Shown here: piece by piece, positions 7,874-17,258 of the stretch
Numbering within the stretch: position 1 is the stretch's first letter
Layout: the number at the start of each line of letters is the position of its first letter
Source of the DNA: Adiantum capillus-veneris
Taxonomy: Eukaryota; Streptophyta; Polypodiopsida; Polypodiales; Pteridaceae
NCBI GenBank assembly: GCA_014529385.2
Contig: CM043971.1
Coordinates: 29,467,709-29,531,708 of the forward strand
DNA: 64,000 bases
Reading direction: 5' to 3'
Position numbers and translations under genes: made by a program
The notes under the pieces: generated by a model
Told to the model about the DNA's origin: nothing
The model's database searches: none
Seen by the model: the letters and a program-made list of their open reading frames with translations, nothing else

Positions 7874-9235
7874 TCATCCTAAAATCATTTCATATGACAT
7901 AAGGTGTTTAGAGAAATCCATTACAATGAACGTATGTCGTACCTTGTGTCCTAGAACTTTGATCTTAAGATCCTTGAGCATCCCCATACGTTTGGCTATG
8001 GTACCATTTGCCATCTTTACCACAATGTTAGTAACACTGAGGCGGGGTTTTCCCATGGATTCCCAACAATCTTTTGTAACGATGCTAAATCTCGCACCAC
8101 CATCAAGAATTCCCTTTATAGTTAATCCCTTGGTAGTGATGGGGAGGGTCGCATTAGACTCGTCGCCTTCAAAATACTGCCCTAATTCGTTAATGGGTAC
8201 CTCGATCACAGACTCGTGTCCATCTAAGTCAAGTGATTGCACATGATTTTCCTCATCAATCATAATCGAGTCAGGCCTATTTGGTTGCGCAAACTGCGGT
8301 AATCCTGCTCGTAGCTCTCCGTTAAGGAATGCTGGAAGTGCAAGGAATAACTCAGGATCTCCATACAGCTTTGCTATGATCGTGGTTCGGACCTCAGAAG
8401 ACATGAAGTCCACTAGTTTGGCAACATTCATTGGCATTTTGCAGGGTGTAGGTCCTTGACTAGGAACTGGTGAGGATGGAATCTCATATTCCTCAATGGG
8501 ATCAGGTATTCCTTCGTTAAACATCCTTTCCAACAAGAAGGGTGTATGCTCACTTTCTGATGTCCTGTCCTCACTCCCTTCTTGGATGATACTAGATATG
8601 GCTAACGGTCTATGGTTCATGTGGAGTGGATGAACTTGCGTGGGAAACACTGTGTCATGAATTTTGACATGCATGGGTTCTGGTTCTAGTTTCCTTTGAG
8701 TCTCCTCCACTAAACCTCTTAGATGTTTCACCTGCTCAATCTCGTCTACTGGGTTTGGGTACGTCCCAATCTTCTTTTTACGATTCTTCTCTTTTTGCCC
8801 CTGTGGTTTATCTTGGGGGTCTTGGATTGGATTTGGAAACACTTGTGGTGTTTTCAGAGGCTCTTTATGGTTTTCTCCTATTCGGTTTTCATTTGGTTCC
8901 ATGTTACGGTTTTCTTTGTCGGTCCTTCCCTTTGTGGTATTGGTTCTAGTCTCCATTGTCTCGATTGAATCTGAATCATCCTCGAGGTCATTCATATACA
9001 CGGGGTCATCTCCTGTTCCTATGTTTGTTTTGGAACTTGGCTTTGAATTTCTCGTATTTTGCGACCTCTTCCTTCGTGTCTTCTTTTTCTTTGCTTGGAT
9101 AAGTGATGCGGTATCTCTCTCTTCGAGGATATGGCCTGGCCCTTGAAGCATGGACCGTGTAATCGCATAAGCGGGTGCGACAGGTGGTATTGGCGATGTC
9201 ACACTAGCAATTTCGACCAAATTAGGGGTGTGATT
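7874..9235 (-). CDS. Element 1 gag-pol linker and retroviral protease (PR1)
   Basis: An open frame of about 450 codons, shifted by one base relative to gag and overlapping its end by about 37 nt, as in gag-pol frameshifting elements. The first 180 residues are polar with basic clusters (KKKKTRRKRSQ, KEKNRKKKIG). The protease has LDGGARFSIV (DGGA instead of DTGA) near 8090 and YEMILG near 7880. The frame ends in TGA exactly inside the expected ILGRPFM motif: fragment F reads ILGRPFMREE, so the missing residue is Arg and the change fits CGA to TGA. The downstream pol ORF continues in the same frame with PFMREAQMVHDW. An upstream TAA at 9236-9238 closes the frame. Confidence 0.85.
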   Translation of the reverse strand, partial: NHTPNLVEIASVTSPIPPVAPAYAITRSMLQGPGHILEERDTASLIQAKKKKTRRKRSQNTRNSKPSSKTNIGTGDDPVYMNDLEDDSDSIETMETRTNTTKGRTDKENRNMEPNENRIGENHKEPLKTPQVFPNPIQDPQDKPQGQKEKNRKKKIGTYPNPVDEIEQVKHLRGLVEETQRKLEPEPMHVKIHDTVFPTQVHPLHMNHRPLAISSIIQEGSEDRTSESEHTPFLLERMFNEGIPDPIEEYEIPSSPVPSQGPTPCKMPMNVAKLVDFMSSEVRTTIIAKLYGDPELFLALPAFLNGELRAGLPQFAQPNRPDSIMIDEENHVQSLDLDGHESVIEVPINELGQYFEGDESNATLPITTKGLTIKGILDGGARFSIVTKDCWESMGKPRLSVTNIVVKMANGTIAKRMGMLKDLKIKVLGHKVRHTFIVMDFSKHLMSYEMILG

Positions 9236-11232
9236 TTAGGCGCATTTGGGTTATAGGGGCATTGGGCAATCAAGTGATCTATGCCACAACGATTACATGT
9301 GAGTATTGGCATTGCAGACGTGCTCCCTTGATTCATTTGCATCTGTGCAGCATTCTTTTGCAGCCTAATAGGGCACTCCGCTGCCCGATGTGGTCCACCA
9401 CACTCGTAGCATTGAAGAGGTGGCCTCCTAGCCTGGGTGTTGATATTTTGACCTCTGGATGCGAGAGCAGCAGATTGATAAACCGGCTTGACTTGCCCCC
9501 AACAATCTTCCATGTAGTATATAGGACACTCTTCCAATGTATCAAGTCTGTAGGCAATACTAGTGTCTATTTCCTCCTCACAGCCATCTGCATAAGCATT
9601 TGATGGCTCGCAACCCACTTGGTTCATAGGGGCAACTCTTGGATGCGGGGGCTGCGGTCCTAGCACAGGAGGTGGTAGCGGTGTAGCTTGTACAACATTT
9701 TGAGATCTAGGGACCATGTGTTGCGGTAGTTGCTCAACAGGTGGAGCAGGCAGCAATACAGGAGCTCGAGGTGCATCCGTCCAGGCTACAGGTGGTCTAT
9801 TTGCCATCATACGTTTGATCATTAAACAATCCTTAGCTTGGTGACCATACCTACCACATGCGTTGCAAGTTCCATTAAATTTTACTCTAAACGTAGGGCA
9901 CTCACTAGTGCTATGTGGACCTAAGCAAATGGAACACCATTGTTGCTCCCTTCTTGGATACATGTGACTATTTTGAGGGGGTCGATTATCCTTAAGAGAC
10001 TCTTGGATTTCCTTGGTGAGGTCTGTCAAGAATGTCTCAAATACCTTTGGCTCATTGGCAATGGGCTTTGTAGTCATGGGTTCATACTCAATGGCTTGTG
10101 AGCTAGTGGATCTCGTGTCAGTAGACACCCTCATGCCTGCTATCATCAAGTTGTCCTCTAATTGGATTGCATTGGCAGTGACATCTTCCCAGGTTGTGAT
10201 ACCTCTAATCACTAGTCCATTATAGATTCCTTCATTCCTCAACCCTCGAATGAATCGATCAAGCAGTTGGTTATTGTTGAAGCGCTCATTTACAGGCCAG
10301 CGAGAGTTTAAGTGCTTTAGACGACTAATGAAGTCCCTTACTGACTCTCCTTCCTTACGTTCGGCCTTCTGTAGCTGAGCTGCTACACCCCAAAGCACAC
10401 CTTCTCGTATGTACTCCTTTAGAAACAACCTTCGAAGGGTAGGGTAGATTGTTTTCTCGTCCACCCTTAGGGTTCTATACCAATCTCCAGCCTTCCCACT
10501 TAATGTCAAGCTTAAGGCATTGCACTTATGTAGTTCGTTGCGTTCCCCTAAGGAATCACATACTTGTTCGAACACTTCAATGTGTTTTCTAGCATCTTCG
10601 TCCCCATTGAAGTTTTGCGTGAGTTTGGCAATTTGTACTGCCTTACTTCTAGGCTCTCTATCAGATGCATGACGCATATTTTCCGCGATAGATCGACCTA
10701 TGGTTTGAGCAAACGCTGCCAAGTCACTTATGTGAGGAGGCAGGGCCGGTGGAGGTACTCTTGGAATCATATGTGGGAGAGGGACGGGTACCGGTCTTGG
10801 CATATGTGTGGATGATGCAGGATATGGAACATAACCGGGGATAGGTCCACTCGGATAAGGGCTAGGGAGCGGCACTCGAGGAGCATAAACAAGTGGTACA
10901 ATTGGAGGTGTGGGGGCCATGTGTGCATAAGGGGCTAGAGGCACGTACGGTCGAGGCCCCATATTAGGTACTACGACACTAGGTAGTGGCACTGCGCTAA
11001 CCGTAGATGTCATCGGTACATTCTCTGTCAGGCTTATCCCTGGAGTGAGCACTGTGTTTTCCTTAATAGAGGGTTGAGCCAAGTTAGGGAAGCTAAAGTT
11101 GTCACTCGGAGGCTCAGATTGCATAGAGACACCAGGTGAAATGACGTAAGATGGGTCCATGGGGCTCATTAGAGGAGTCTCCATTTGTGATAGAGTAGGC
11201 TGTTGAGCCTTGCTCGTATCCAGAAATCTCAT
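9199..11232 (-). CDS. Element 1 gag core (capsid and nucleocapsid)
   Basis: 677 codons. A Pro-rich N-terminal third is followed by a retrotransposon gag domain (KHIEVFEQVCDSLGERNE ... DWYRTL ... RDFISRLKHLN). Four zinc knuckles follow: CSICLGPHSTSEC near 9910, the canonical CX2CX4HX4C CNACGRYGHQAKDC near 9860, CYECGGPHRAAEC near 9400 and CNRCGIDHLIAQC near 9285; three have three rather than four residues before the His. It packages element RNA as virus-like particles in the cytoplasm (family knowledge). It shares the frame of the 11260-11991 ORF, separated by a single TGA, so both were probably one gag protein. Confidence 0.88.
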   Translation of the reverse strand: MRFLDTSKAQQPTLSQMETPLMSPMDPSYVISPGVSMQSEPPSDNFSFPNLAQPSIKENTVLTPGISLTENVPMTSTVSAVPLPSVVVPNMGPRPYVPLAPYAHMAPTPPIVPLVYAPRVPLPSPYPSGPIPGYVPYPASSTHMPRPVPVPLPHMIPRVPPPALPPHISDLAAFAQTIGRSIAENMRHASDREPRSKAVQIAKLTQNFNGDEDARKHIEVFEQVCDSLGERNELHKCNALSLTLSGKAGDWYRTLRVDEKTIYPTLRRLFLKEYIREGVLWGVAAQLQKAERKEGESVRDFISRLKHLNSRWPVNERFNNNQLLDRFIRGLRNEGIYNGLVIRGITTWEDVTANAIQLEDNLMIAGMRVSTDTRSTSSQAIEYEPMTTKPIANEPKVFETFLTDLTKEIQESLKDNRPPQNSHMYPRREQQWCSICLGPHSTSECPTFRVKFNGTCNACGRYGHQAKDCLMIKRMMANRPPVAWTDAPRAPVLLPAPPVEQLPQHMVPRSQNVVQATPLPPPVLGPQPPHPRVAPMNQVGCEPSNAYADGCEEEIDTSIAYRLDTLEECPIYYMEDCWGQVKPVYQSAALASRGQNINTQARRPPLQCYECGGPHRAAECPIRLQKNAAQMQMNQGSTSAMPILTCNRCGIDHLIAQCPYNPNAPKITPLIWSKLLV

Positions 11233-11259
11233 GGGGCCAGTTGAGAGTATATTTACCCC

Positions 11260-11991
11260 TCAGTTTTGCCTTTCTGATTGAATAATGCCATGGATAACAT
11301 TACAGATCATTTTCTGTTGATCTTCGATGCTCGTGGCACTAGAGGTGGATTGTACAATCTCTATCCATCCTACATGGTAGGCGTGGCCAGAGTGTAGATC
11401 CGTCAACACCTCAGTGTGGAGGTCGTATGTCCAATGATCATTAATGAACAATCCTTCTAGAGTCGACGTGTTAACGGTTTCTTGTGAGGTAGAAGCAATG
11501 TTGCTCCCCGTGGTTTTACTTGTCACCAACGGTACTCTAGAGGGAACTTCTGAAGGAGGCAGCTCAACAGGGCCTTCTTGGTAAGAAGTTGGCAGGATAT
11601 CCACATGGACACTCTTTGGGGGTGTGGGGTCCACGTGCGATGTGAAAGGAGAGTCCACTTCCCCACCCCCTTCGTGTGCTTCATTTGCATCAGGTTCCGA
11701 GCGAGTAGCTCTACCTAATGTTTCCATGAAACGGCTAAACATACTAGTACTAGGCTGTGGAGCTTCGGGAGGTGCATGGCCTTCTCTCTCAGTGTTTTGG
11801 GTAGGGTATGCTTCCATGATTTCTGAGTCGGAGGAGGAATTACTAGCGGCTATTTTAGGGTCTTGGGTGGTGCTACCTTGTGTCCCCGCTGAGGGTCTAG
11901 AGCCTATCGTGGATGGGTAATGGGTGTCCATATGAACAGAGGCACCCTCAATATGCTCGTGTTCTAGCACCCGCCCAGAGCGTAAGTGCAT
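11260..11991 (-). CDS. Element 1 gag N-terminal part
   Basis: 243 codons starting MHLRSGRVLEHEH and ending in an in-frame TGA (11260-11262) in the context AAC TGA GGG; reading continues in the same frame into the gag core. The protein is polar, Ser/Thr/Glu-rich and without recognised domains. The start is supported by fragment F, which has the matching MHLRSDCVLGDDH at 15895. Upstream is the roughly 1-kb leader. Confidence 0.75.
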   Translation of the reverse strand: MHLRSGRVLEHEHIEGASVHMDTHYPSTIGSRPSAGTQGSTTQDPKIAASNSSSDSEIMEAYPTQNTEREGHAPPEAPQPSTSMFSRFMETLGRATRSEPDANEAHEGGGEVDSPFTSHVDPTPPKSVHVDILPTSYQEGPVELPPSEVPSRVPLVTSKTTGSNIASTSQETVNTSTLEGLFINDHWTYDLHTEVLTDLHSGHAYHVGWIEIVQSTSSATSIEDQQKMICNVIHGIIQSERQN

Positions 11992-13019
11992 GTGCTTTTG
12001 ATACCCTAAGGTGTCAAAAAGCTGCTTTAGGAGGCCTTGTGACTAGTTTTTAGCGTGTTTTTTGTTTGTTTTTTTGCTAGATTTTTTAGAGCGTGTCGTA
12101 GAATGGGCCGTGTGATAGCTCGAAACGAGCGTATCGCTAGGAGGGACGCGCTGTGCTTTACAGCTCACCGTTTGGTTCTATTTTGCTCAAGAAAAGCCCG
12201 AAACAGTCTTTTCCTAGCTAGGGAACTAGGCTCCAAATAGCAAATCTAAAGGTGCAAGTGGGAAGAGAAGGGAGGAGAGTGGAGGACTTGTCCCACATGC
12301 TCTCATTCCCTCTTGAGGAGGTAGGGTATATATATAAGAGTGAGTCTTGTATATATCATAGGACTGAGGCCTGAGGCCTGGGCCTGGGCTTGGGCTTGGG
12401 CTTGGGGAAATGATCCCGATCCCGATCTAACTTTTATACAAACCAACCCGTCCGTTTTTATAACTCACGTTTTTTATTTTCGAAAATCTAACCTCTCCCT
12501 CGCTCACGTTTTTATTTTCGATTTTTTTTTTTGAAAACAGAGTTTTTTTTTTTTTTTGGAGATATTATTTGGTACGCGTTTTGGTGCGCGTTGACCTCAC
12601 CTAACTATTTACTGTCCCACCTACCTACTGACCTGCTAATCAGTGGTTCACCTAATTACTAACCTACTTAATTAACTAACTGTGTGTCTAACTGTGCACA
12701 AACGAGAAAACATAGAAAATGCAGAAATTGAAACTTGACAGAACTTTGCAGTGAAAACACAGAAAATGCAAAAAAACGCAGGAAATGCTAACAGTGTGAC
12801 TAATGCTAACTGTGTGCAAACAGAAAAACAGAATTTTGCTAACTGTCTAACTAATACTAAATGTACGTAGCAGAAAAACAAAAAATGCAAACTGTGCGCA
12901 ACAGAAAAACAGAATTAACAACTTGCAGAAAAAATACGCCTTCCTCTCCCTCTTCTTTCCTACTGCAAACCACTCATACAAGAAGCACAAAGTGCCTCTT
13001 GGGCTTAGTGCAAGGCTAT
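11992..13019 (-). other. Element 1 leader between PBS and gag
   Basis: About 1 kb without a convincing ORF. Blocks near 12140-12260 are similar to the leader of fragment F (about 16060-16180), for example GTGCTTTACAGC and a GTGCAAGTG/GTGTAAGTG block. It contains long T tracts near 12520-12557, a G-quadruplex motif (12380-12407) and a CTGTGTG-rich stretch at 12680-12900. Packaging and dimerisation signals would be expected here. Confidence 0.6.
12380..12407 (+). other. G-quadruplex motif
   Basis: Five runs of at least three G, each separated by exactly three bases (GGGCCTGGGCTTGGGCTTGG..., ending GGGG at 12404-12407). The G-rich strand is the antisense strand of element 1. Confidence 0.7.
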
Positions 13020-13037
13020 TCCCTAGCAGCGGCGCCA
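13020..13037 (-). other. Primer binding site of element 1, tRNA-Asp-like
   Basis: Sense strand TGGCGCCGCTGCTAGGGA, four bases after the 5' LTR. It matches the complement of the plant tRNA-Asp 3' end (TGGCGCCGTTGCCGGGG from general knowledge) over its first eight bases and most of the rest. Confidence 0.8.
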
Positions 13038-13041
13038 AAAA

Positions 13042-13621
13042 TGTGCGCTCCTTGCCGCACTGTCGAAGCAAGGGACTTGCCGATACACCGTGTACGAGCC
13101 GCAGACGGCTCCAAGCACACAACTAGTTTAACTAGTAAGCTCAAAGAGGGCAATGGTGTGTCACTCACCGCCTTATGCTCCTGCCGTAGAGGATTCCTCG
13201 CCGCAAAGAAGAGGGAGACGCCGCGCTCAACCACCTCGCCGCCGTCGTGCCGCCGCAACGCTCGATCGCGCACACACTCTCACACACACTCTCTCTCTCT
13301 CTCTCTCTCACGCACACACACAAGGAGATGGTGAAGGAGAAGGTGGAGATGGAGCAAGAGCAGCTTCTATTGCACAATGAGAGAATGACTCAATTTTAGG
13401 TTTAATTGGCTTTTATGTGAGCTCACCCCATTCACACTTGGGCGCCCATGCTTAGCCAACTAACCCTAGCATGTTCGTGTTAGAGTGCGCCTCTCATCGG
13501 CGATCACTCTACCTTTCCCTATTGGACCGACAAGCCTGGTGCCTGCCTCTACTTAAATAAATAATACGGTTACAGTGTCCGTCATAGGCGATAGGGTGTC
13601 CGTGAGCCACGAGGGTTAACA
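13042..13621 (-). repeat. Element 1 5' LTR (right copy)
   Basis: 580 bp, the pair of 143-720, followed by ATCGA (13622-13626). The sense strand holds U3 with the GGCGCCCAAGTGTGAATGGG block also found in element E, a TATA-like box at 13408-13419, and a GA/CT plus CA microsatellite at about 13270-13322 downstream of it. Confidence 0.95.
13408..13419 (-). promoter_or_regulatory. TATA-like box in the 5' LTR of element 1
   Basis: Sense CACATAAAAGCC in U3, conserved at 508-519 in the other LTR and as CATATAAAAGG in element E at the equivalent place. Transcription would start about 30 bp downstream (toward lower coordinates), just ahead of the GA/CT-rich tract. Confidence 0.5.
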
Positions 13622-13626
13622 ATCGA

Positions 13627-13799
13627 GTACCAAGGAGGGCTTGCAAGAAGGCAAATAGATCCAAGCGAGAGTGAACATTGACAAATGGGCAGCGTGTGCA
13701 GAGAATGCAGTGCTAGGCATTTGCAGAGATTTTGGGTAAAGAGCACTCAACATTGTGCAACAGCTCAGTAAGAGAGCAAAGCCTGGGTGTAGCATTTAA
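13627..13799 (+). pseudogene. Continuation of the coding-like stretch split by element 1
   Basis: Joined to 60-142 across the target duplication the frame reads STKEGLQEGK, stop, IQARVNIDKWAACAENAVLG, then a second stop and further coherent residues to TAA at 13797. Sense-looking composition over more than 80 codons with two stops suggests a decayed exon or transposon ORF. Not identified. Confidence 0.25.
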
Positions 13800-14318
13800 T
13801 GATCTAGTAACTTGTGTGTAGCGGGAAATAACATAGACATAGTAAGCATTTCATTAGAATAGATTCTTAATGAGCATATCAAGAGCGCTTGGATGGAGAG
13901 ATAACAATAGCATAACACCTAGTTAGATAGGCATGAACAATACTTCAAAAAGAGAGAGAAATTAAGCTATTGACAACATTTGAGGACTAGATTTACATGG
14001 AGCGGTCCCCCCTCCAAAAGGCTTTGTATTATAGGTTTCCCCCATCAAGGGAGACATTTTACAATACAATACTTTGTGTTCCTTCAATAACTTGCTGGTG
14101 CAATGAAGATGGAAGCTTCAAGCACCAAGCTCACACTTGTAAAACACAACATCAATTCCCTCACGGTCTCAGACCCAAGACCTCACACACCTTCAAAGAT
14201 GGTGAGAGCTAGTGGGGTATGAGAGTAGATCAAGAGGAAGAAGGGGTATTCTTACGAGAAAGAAGTATGTCTCCTCACATAATCACTCATAATAGCTTAG
14301 TAATTAGCATGGCTCAAC
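13800..14318. other. Unassigned non-coding stretch
   Basis: About 500 bp between the split coding remnant and fragment F. No credible ORF, repeat boundary or RNA gene was seen. Confidence 0.5.
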
Positions 14319-14640
14319 TCAAATGACGGAGTCTTGGAACTGCAAAAAGTAGACATGGTTGTTAGACCAATCATGCACCATTTTTTCTTCCCTCATGAAA
14401 GGACGTCCTAAGATCATCGATGACATAGTGTGCTTGGAAAATTCCATAACAATGAAGGTATGTCTTATTCTGTGTCCAAAGACCTTGATCTTGAGATCTT
14501 CTGGCATCCCAATAGGTTTAACAATAGTCCCATTGGCCATCTTTACCACTATGTTTGTAGTCCCAAGGTAAGGTCTTCCCATAGATTCCCAGCAATTCTT
14601 TGTTACAATGCTAACCCCACCGCCACCTCAAGGATTCCCT
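14319..14640 (-). pseudogene. Protease fragment of F
   Basis: Reads MGRPYLGTTNIVVKMANGTI..., then RHTFIVMEFSKHTM and MILGRPFMREEKMVHDW, closely parallel to element 1 at 7830-8120. It preserves the ILGRPF motif in which element 1 has a stop. The DGGA active-site loop lies at the frame break near 14610-14640. Confidence 0.75.
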
Positions 14641-15500
14641 TCACAATTAATTCCAATAGTGGTTGGTGTGGTCGCATTGGATTCATCGCCTTTAAAGTAT
14701 TGTCCCAACTTGTTAACAGGTATTTCAACAACAGAGTTCTCATCTAGGTTGGGTTGTAAATCTAAGTGTTCCTCCTCTATTGGCACCTCCCTAGCTCCAT
14801 CCATTTTTGCAAATTGTGGTAGCCCGACTTTTAGTTCTCCATTGAGGAAAGCTCGAAGAGATAAGAATAGCTCAAGGTCTCCATATAGTTTAGACATGAT
14901 GGTGGTTCTAACTTCTAAATCCATGAAATCGATCAATTTGGAAATATTTAACGGCACTTTTTGGGCTTCAGTCCCTTGACATGGGGAAGATGGGATCTCC
15001 ATTTCTTTGATAAGGTCAGGTAATCCCTCTATAAACATTCTCTCCAACAAGAAGGGAGTACGCCCACTTCCCAATGACTTAAAGTCACTTTCGTCTTGGA
15101 TGACACTAGGTATGGCTAGTGATATATGGTCTTTGTGAGGTTGATTTCGGGTAGGGAACACTGTGTCAGTAATCTTGATTTGCCTAAATGCTAGCTCTAG
15201 ATCCCTTTGGGTCTCTTCTACCAAACTCATTAATTGCTTGACTCGCTCTATCTCCTCTATAGGGTTTGGGTAAGTTCCTATCTTCTTCTTGGGTTCCTTG
15301 GGTCATGGACATTGTGGCTTATGATGATCTTCCTTCTTTGTTTCTTTCCTAGTGATCATTTAAGTCTCCATGGTCTTATTCGAATCAGAATCCTCTTCAT
15401 ATACACGGGGTCATCACCAGTCCCTACGTTGGTCTTTGAACTGGGGTCTAACTTGGCTGCTTTTTGCGATCTCTTCCTTCGTGTTTTCTTCTTCTTCTAA
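14628..15500 (-). pseudogene. Gag-pol linker remnant of F
   Basis: 200 open codons (MSLVEETQRDLELAFRQIK...) align with the element 1 linker (LVEETQRKLEPEPMHVKIHD), including PFLLERMF and FLNGELK. The upstream part is broken by frameshifts and a stop near 15306. Function unknown; it sits between gag and protease in this family. Confidence 0.7.
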
Positions 15501-15628
15501 GATTGGGTAATTTATGTTGTGTCTCATGGAGTCTACATTTTTCATGAATGGTGAATTTACTTCCCCACCCTCTTCATTTACATTGCTAGCTCCATGTTCG
15601 GAGCGAGTGGCTCTACTAAAAGTCTCTT

Positions 15629-15895
15629 TCAAGCAGCTAAGCACGCTCGGCCCGGATCGTGGGTCCATGGCATGCATGTCTTGGCTTGAACTATTGGGAT
15701 TGGGTGTCTGGTAACCTTCCATGACGTCATAGTCAAAGGAAGGGTCACTAGATGCAATATGTGGGTCCTAAGTGTACTACCTTGGGTTCCCAATGAGGGC
15801 TTAGAGCCTAATGTGGAGGAATAATGGGTGCCCATGTAAACGGAGACACTCTCTATGTGATCATCCCCTAGCACACAATCAGAGCGTAGGTGCAT
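15629..15895 (-). pseudogene. Gag N-terminus remnant of F
   Basis: MHLRSDCVLGDDHIESVSVY matches MHLRSGRVLEHEHIEGASVH of element 1 gag. A frameshift then moves the match to the overlapping ORF 15414-15722 (PSVLSCLKETFSRATRSEHG), which continues toward the deletion junction. Confidence 0.75.
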
Positions 15896-16180
15896 GTGAC
15901 CTCAACACCCTAGAAGTGTTGGTAAGTGTTCGTGAAGGCCGCTCACCTCGGTTTTTTTTTTTGGGTGTTTTCCAACCCAAATTTACTTTCAATTTCTTGT
16001 TTTTTTGGTCCTTTTTCTAACCAAGCCATGGAATAATAAATCTAAACAAGCGTCCTGGTTAGTGGGACGTCTTGTGCTTTACAGCCCCTGATTCGGGTAC
16101 TTAAAGCCCTCGGAATCCTAAAAACAATCTTTTTATGGTCGGGAAGAAGACTTTAATTAGTAAGTTCAAGGGTGTAAGTG

Positions 16181-17222
16181 TGTGAGGTCCCCACCCCGTT
16201 ATCATATCCATTTTGCAAAAGGAGGGTACCTGTCAGGTTGCTAGGCCCTAATCGATTGAAAAAAGCATAGTCAGATAGACAAGATTTCTAATGGACAGAC
16301 TCGTCACCAAGTAACTTGAGTCGGAGCCATTGAAAAGGGGTCCTAGCCCTGTCTCGCAGAGAAAGCATGAATAAACACAATATTCTGATGTTCCTAATTC
16401 TCACCTTCCAAAAGAGAGAAACCCCAAATGCCTTTTTCTCCATAATTTTCAGAGGCATGTACAATTGGGACTTCTCGACTCTTGGTTCAATGAGTCTCTA
16501 GTTTTGCATCTTCTATCAATGAGGAGCGGAGAGTTTCTCGACTAATCGAGACCACCCATCCTTGACTGGCAACCTGAGCCAGTCCCCACTTTCCACCCCC
16601 ACACTCACAGTTTGTTTTTGCTTGTTTTCTAATTACTACAACATGATTGTTCATACACAAAGTTCCTTTTTATGATTTCCATCACAAGTTCGTTAAGACA
16701 GCCCTTCAAACATTGTCAAATTGACACCAAGACAATCTCTTCTAGAAGAAAAACAACATATGATCCTTCTTCATTAAAATATACCAACCCCAAGAGTTCA
16801 CTCCTCTTGGCTAGAATTTATAGCTCTCGGTGTCTTTAGTTGCCCATACAACTAAATTGTTGTGCATTCTCGGCACAAACCCGCAGTGACTAACTTGCAA
16901 CGTGGACACAAACCGGCAAGTATTATCTTGCATTCTGGGCACAAACCTGCAAGTGTGTGCACCCATAGGCAGTAATTTAGCGTTCACTCCGCTAAGCCCT
17001 CCTCCCTGGATATCAAAGGGAGTTTTGACTATATCGGTATAGGATTTTGAATGAAGAAGGTTCGAGAGTTTTCCTACTAGGCAAACATTTCTTTCCTACT
17101 TCAGACAATATATCCTCAAACAGCCCTTCCATTTAATACAACTTAAAGAAAATTAACAAGTTCAATTGATGTGGTTTCAAATTGGAACTGATCTAATGTT
17201 TAGGTAGTTTTCTCCTTCCTAA
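16181..17222. other. Unassigned non-coding region with a short tandem repeat
   Basis: No credible ORF. It contains three degenerate 33-bp units at 16862-16960. It may be LTR or intergenic DNA; no boundaries were found. Confidence 0.4.
16862..16960. repeat. Three-copy 33-bp tandem repeat
   Basis: Units start at about 16864, 16897 and 16930 and share the pattern GCA-x4-GG-x-CACAAACC-x-GCAAG. Two are closely similar; the first is more diverged. Confidence 0.65.
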
Positions 17223-17258
17223 TTACTCATGGTGCATTGAACAAAAGAAGTTTCCTAC

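Larger units (their letters stand above)
143..13621 (-). mobile_element. Element 1: near-complete Ty3/gypsy LTR retrotransposon, 13.5 kb
   Basis: Two LTRs (143-720 and 13042-13621) begin and end with TG...CA and are flanked by an identical 5-bp target duplication ATCGA (138-142 and 13622-13626). A tRNA-Asp-like primer binding site lies inside the right LTR and a polypurine tract inside the left LTR, so the element is transcribed on the minus strand. Gene order is gag, protease, RT, one RNase H, integrase without chromodomain, a second protease-like domain, a WVPK-motif tail, then a separate small acidic ORF. The RT carries the YSGYNQI block typical of non-chromovirus plant elements; the single RNase H and tRNA-Asp-like PBS suggest an Athila-like placement (inference). 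Coding capacity is broken by three in-frame TGA codons and one gag/pol frame change. The LTRs differ by several substitutions and short indels, so insertion is fairly recent but not new. Confidence 0.93.
14319..16180 (-). mobile_element. Fragment F: internally deleted relative of element 1
   Basis: Carries protease (14319-14640), gag-pol linker (14628-15500), gag N-terminus (15629-15895) and part of the leader (to about 16180), all on the minus strand and alignable with element 1. The gag core and zinc knuckles are missing: the linker joins directly onto the gag N-terminal region near 15530. No RT, integrase or LTR is present here. Confidence 0.8.

Noticed and set aside
12364-12407. Telomere-like repeat (TGGGCT units)
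   Set aside because: Only a few units, not the plant telomere sequence TTTAGGG, and located in a retroelement leader.
16181-17222. Transfer of organellar DNA
   Set aside because: Considered because of unusual composition, but no recognisable plastid or mitochondrial gene or tRNA could be read.
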